Part shown: positions 7,215-8,974 of the stretch, in pieces | Numbering within the stretch: the stretch's first letter is position 1 | Layout of the letters: each line of letters opens with the position of its first letter | From: Candidatus Omnitrophota bacterium | GTDB lineage: Bacteria > Omnitrophota > Gorgyraeia > Gorgyraeales > Gorgyraeaceae | Length of the DNA: 8,974 nt | NCBI GenBank assembly: GCA_013202925.1 | Contig: JABMRA010000002.1 | Location: forward strand, 1-8,974 | Direction: 5' to 3' | Notes under the pieces: generated by a model | What the model saw: the letters and a program-made list of their open reading frames with translations, nothing else | Databases searched by the model: none | What the model was told of the DNA's origin: nothing | Made by a program: the position numbers and the translations under genes

Positions 7215-7889
7215 ATGAGGTTGTTAAGAGATAAAAATTTCAATGTAGCCATAGTCCTTTCTGCGGCATGCCACATGATCCTTGTATTCTCTGTAATGCC
7301 GGTCCTTATCCCGGAGGATATAAAAGCGAATTCTACGAAGATCTCTTTTTTGGGTTCGATACTGGAGAGGGTCGTCACTGTTACAGAAAGGCCGTTTAGC
7401 CTGGACAGGGTTTCCATGATGCAGAAGATAGAAAGGATGAGAGCAGTTGACTCCGGAAAATTTAGCTTAACCCCGCCGGAGATCGCCTCCAAGGCCATAG
7501 GCATCGAGCGAGACAAGGAGGAGATCGCGTCTTTTATAGGTAAGTATGAAGGCCTGGCTTCCAAGATGCACTACAGAAGGCAGTCGAGGCCGCGGATCAG
7601 ATTTAAGGAAGACGCAATAACAGGGGAGGCCGCAGGCAGAGCGGTGCTATATAGACCGGATCTATCCAAGACCTCTATTTTCCCGGCTTACTTCGGTTCT
7701 GATTATAATAGCAGCATCAGGTTCAGGATATCAAGACACGGATTTGTTGAAAGGCCGGAGTGCGTCGTGTCAAGCGGGTCTTCCGAGATAGACCAGATGG
7801 CCATAAGATATGTAAGGAGATGGCAGTTTGTTCCGCATGAGGAAGGCATAGGGGATGCCCAGGAAGGCGTTATCCGCGTTAGCTTTTGA
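7215..7889 (+). CDS. tonB: short TonB-family protein
   Basis: The 224-residue product has a single N-terminal membrane segment (about 9-31) and a C-terminal TonB-fold domain (about 165-224). The latter shows IRFRISRHGFVERPECVVSSG, then SEIDQMAIRYVRRWQFVP, matching the family pattern of strand, SSG turn, D..A helix and RRW.F.P strand. In the membrane segment, LSAACH puts Ser16 and His20 exactly where E. coli TonB has the functionally important S16 and H20. This supports both a real Ton role and the ATG at 7215, which has GGGGTG just upstream; the ATG at 7203 would add four residues. The usual proline-rich periplasmic linker is absent: residues 31-160 are mixed charged and hydrophobic with few prolines. 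It follows exbD closely and probably completes the energy-transducing complex. The receptor it drives is not in view. Confidence 0.85.
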   Translation: MRLLRDKNFNVAIVLSAACHMILVFSVMPVLIPEDIKANSTKISFLGSILERVVTVTERPFSLDRVSMMQKIERMRAVDSGKFSLTPPEIASKAIGIERDKEEIASFIGKYEGLASKMHYRRQSRPRIRFKEDAITGEAAGRAVLYRPDLSKTSIFPAYFGSDYNSSIRFRISRHGFVERPECVVSSGSSEIDQMAIRYVRRWQFVPHEEGIGDAQEGVIRVSF

Positions 7890-7896
7890 GTGAGAC

Positions 7897-8133
7897 ATGA
7901 TAAAGATAGAATTTTCCCTGGCGATCGCGCTATTTCTTATTTTAACGGTATGCCTGGTTTTGATATCATGGATGTTTTTTGACAAAAAGAAACAGTTAGG
8001 GCCATTTTCGTCAGAGAAGGCCTTTTTTTGGCAGTGCAGTATCTGCACCTACGTATACGTAGACAGTAAACATAATACGATCTCTCAATGTCCAAGATGC
8101 GGCAGTTACAATAAAAAGGAAGAAGCTGCATAA
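7897..8133 (+). CDS. small membrane-anchored zinc-ribbon protein
   Basis: This 78-residue protein has a hydrophobic helix at about 6-28, a short basic stop-transfer segment (DKKK, 29-32) and a C-terminal domain with two CxxC knuckles: C47/C50 (CSIC) and C65/C68 (CPRCG). The knuckles have a 14-residue spacer, as in zinc-ribbon or rubredoxin-like folds. The positive-inside rule puts the ribbon in the cytoplasm. I do not recognise a named family. It starts seven bases after the TonB-like gene, with only a weak purine run (GAGTGAGA) as ribosome site, so it is probably cotranslated or cotranscribed. A Zn-binding or Fe-binding anchor or adaptor for the neighbouring membrane complex is possible but unproven. 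The coding call is supported by the clean TM-plus-ribbon architecture. Confidence 0.78.
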   Translation: MIKIEFSLAIALFLILTVCLVLISWMFFDKKKQLGPFSSEKAFFWQCSICTYVYVDSKHNTISQCPRCGSYNKKEEAA

Positions 8134-8147
8134 CAAAGGAGGGTTAT

Positions 8148-8411
8148 ATGCCTGATAAGAGATTGTCAGAGGAAAAAGTGCCGATAGCGCCGCCCTTAAA
8201 GGTATTGGAGTACAGGACGATCAGCAAAGGTTTTGGCTGGTGGTCAGCAGTGGTTCTGGTCGAATCGTGGGGCAATATCAGACTGTGCCTTTATCTATGG
8301 CAAAAGTCAGAGAACGGCTGGAAGAGGAAGCAGAAATACACCATTCACAGCCAGGAGCGCTGGAAGCTGATATCAGGATCAATAGAAGAGTTGATCGGGG
8401 AATTGCAGTAA
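8148..8411 (+). CDS. 87-aa Trp-rich basic protein, possible PC4-like single-strand nucleic-acid-binding fold
   Basis: The ATG at 8148 follows a strong AAAGGAGGG (8135-8143). The product has a Pro-containing N-terminal tail (residues 1-17), then a stretch that looks like four beta strands and a final helix. The strands are GWWSAVVLVESWG, NIRLCLYLWQKSE and WKRKQKYTIH; the helix is ERWKLISGSIEELIGEL. That order, with an aromatic-rich sheet, a K/R-rich strand, then ...W..L...IEEL, resembles the PC4/YdbC type of single-stranded DNA-binding transcription cofactor. This is a pattern-level resemblance only, and I do not recognise the protein by name. It sits between the zinc-ribbon gene and the pilin gene, 14 bases after the former, and its 3' end is out of frame with a spurious longer version of the pilin ORF. 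Function is left open. Confidence 0.72.
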   Translation: MPDKRLSEEKVPIAPPLKVLEYRTISKGFGWWSAVVLVESWGNIRLCLYLWQKSENGWKRKQKYTIHSQERWKLISGSIEELIGELQ

Positions 8412-8434
8412 ATGTAAACTTTGGAGAAGGGGAT

Positions 8435-8770
8435 ATGAGATATAAGAACAGCAAGAGGGGTGTGGCCCTTTTTATAACCTTGATGATCCTGTTTCTGTTG
8501 TCTATAGTAACCGTGGTCGTGCTTCTGACAGCCTATAACTATGCCAATGTCACTGAGAATCAGATAAAGAGGATGCGGGCCATTACTCTGGCAGAAGCCG
8601 GGATCCACTATGCGTATTTTAAGCTCAGGACAGACCCGGCTTATAGCACTACATATATAGATGAGGCCAGCGCTGACACTATTAATCCCGATGAAAGCGG
8701 CTATAATGTGCTGATATGGATAGATTCCAGCTCTGGCAGGGATGCGATTAAATCCAAGGTAGTGTATTGA
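8435..8770 (+). CDS. short PilX-type minor pilin / type IV pilus assembly protein
   Basis: The 111-residue product has a basic N-terminus ending KRG, then a hydrophobic helix (about 10-33) starting VALFITLMILFLLSIV, and a following helix with the motif RAITLAEAGIHYAYFKL (49-65). This R-G-x-A-L start plus the AEAG motif is typical of the PilX N-terminal domain of minor pilins, which lack Glu5. They are cleaved by prepilin peptidase and sit in the inner membrane or pilus tip. Family members often have a longer C-terminal domain; here it is short and ends in what looks like a last strand (AIKSKVVY). The ATG at 8435 is chosen because GGAGAAGGGG (8423-8432) precedes it and the protein then begins as a prepilin should. 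The open frame continues upstream to 8240, but that part is a shadow of the previous gene. Confidence 0.82.
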   Translation: MRYKNSKRGVALFITLMILFLLSIVTVVVLLTAYNYANVTENQIKRMRAITLAEAGIHYAYFKLRTDPAYSTTYIDEASADTINPDESGYNVLIWIDSSSGRDAIKSKVVY

Positions 8771-8871
8771 GCCTGGTATTTGCATAAAATAATATCCCGC
8801 AGTATTTTCCCTAACCTATTAAGTATAAACCCTTTACAATCGTAAAACCCTGCCTATTTTCCGTCCTTACC

Positions 8872-8900
8872 TTGACAAAGTAAGTTCCTTATGGTATATT
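8872..8900 (+). promoter_or_regulatory. near-consensus sigma70 promoter
   Basis: TTGACA (8872-8877, perfect) and TATATT (8895-8900, 5 of 6) are spaced by 17 bases. The start point should be near 8907, giving a leader of about 38 bases before the ATG at 8945. It lies in the only long non-coding stretch downstream of the pilin gene and points at the next gene, so it marks a new transcription unit. I see no convincing intrinsic terminator between 8771 and 8870; that stretch is AT-rich and otherwise featureless. Confidence 0.8.
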
Positions 8901-8905
8901 TGATT

Positions 8906-8944
8906 CCACCTAACTCTAGGTAACTCTATTAGGGGGTGTTATAG
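8906..8944 (+). promoter_or_regulatory. structured 5' leader with direct repeat and alternative stems
   Basis: TAACTCTA occurs at 8911-8918 and again at 8921-8928, exactly 10 bases apart. ACCTA (8908-8912) can pair with TAGGT (8917-8921). Alternatively CCACCTAA (8906-8913) can pair with TTAGGGGG (8929-8936), 7 of 8 positions, which would cover the Shine-Dalgarno GGGGGTG (8932-8938). The two pairings share bases and exclude each other. The direct repeat could be an operator, or the stems could control translation; both are inference from sequence. Confidence 0.4.
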
Positions 8945-8974
8945 ATGTCAAGGCTCATGGATACGGATGAATTG
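8945..8974 (+). CDS. start of an unidentified gene (3' end outside window)
   Basis: Only ten codons are visible (MSRLMDTDEL), preceded by GGGGGTG at a normal distance and by a strong promoter, so a real start is likely. The LMDTDEL string is reminiscent of the opening of excisionase/MerR-like helix-turn-helix domains (pattern L-x-T-x-E/D-L-A), but ten residues cannot support an assignment. Confidence 0.6.
   Translation, partial: MSRLMDTDEL

Noticed and set aside
8240..8434. Upstream part of a longer open frame reading into the pilin gene
   Set aside because: It is out of frame within the well-supported 87-aa gene; a strong Shine-Dalgarno and prepilin start lie at 8423-8435.
8788..8808. AAAATA/TATTTT inverted repeat as terminator of the pilin gene
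   Set aside because: Six A-T pairs only with an 11-base loop; too weak to be called.
8945..8974. Excisionase/helix-turn-helix gene
   Set aside because: Only ten residues are visible; the resemblance is too short to annotate.

Overview
The window reads as chromosomal DNA of a Gram-negative-type (diderm) bacterium. The evidence is an ExbB/ExbD/TonB inner-membrane energy-transduction set, a large exported TPR protein and a PilX-like pilin. Moderate GC, UvrA, TPR-rich genes and the combination of Ton genes with pilin genes would fit an uncultivated lineage such as Omnitrophota, but that is a guess from gene style and not a demonstrated assignment. All supported genes lie on the + strand. I see no rRNA, tRNA, CRISPR array or insertion sequence.

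Layout. (1) 1-449 is the 3' end of a TPR-repeat gene. (2) 489-3275 is a complete uvrA, the damage-recognition ATPase of nucleotide excision repair, possibly with its own promoter in the tail of the TPR gene. (3) A 160-bp spacer ends in a good sigma70-type promoter placed so that the next gene would have a leaderless mRNA. (4) 3436-7889 is a probable operon: an exported protein of about 21 TPR units, ExbB/TolQ, ExbD/TolR and a short TonB-like protein. (5) 7897-8770 continues in the same direction with three small genes: a membrane-anchored zinc ribbon, an 87-aa basic, Trp-rich protein that may have a PC4-like fold, and a short PilX-type minor pilin. (6) After 8770 there is a 174-bp non-coding stretch with a near-consensus promoter, a structured leader and the first ten codons of another gene.

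How the genes may work together. ExbB and ExbD form the proton-driven stator and TonB carries the force across the periplasm. The large TPR protein is the likely periplasmic or outer-membrane partner, by analogy with TPR proteins of Tol-Pal and gliding systems. No TonB-dependent receptor is present in the window, so the energised target is unknown. The pilin-related genes downstream suggest a cell-surface theme.

The most unusual feature is in the spacers of the Ton operon. The TPR-exbB and exbB-exbD spacers are each filled by a different degenerate 7-bp tandem repeat followed by an inverted copy of itself. Each array begins at or in the upstream stop codon and ends just before the downstream ribosome-binding site. 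The exbD-tonB spacer is also an inverted repeat that includes the stop codon. Three unrelated sequences with one architecture suggest a class of intergenic element that shapes mRNA structure.
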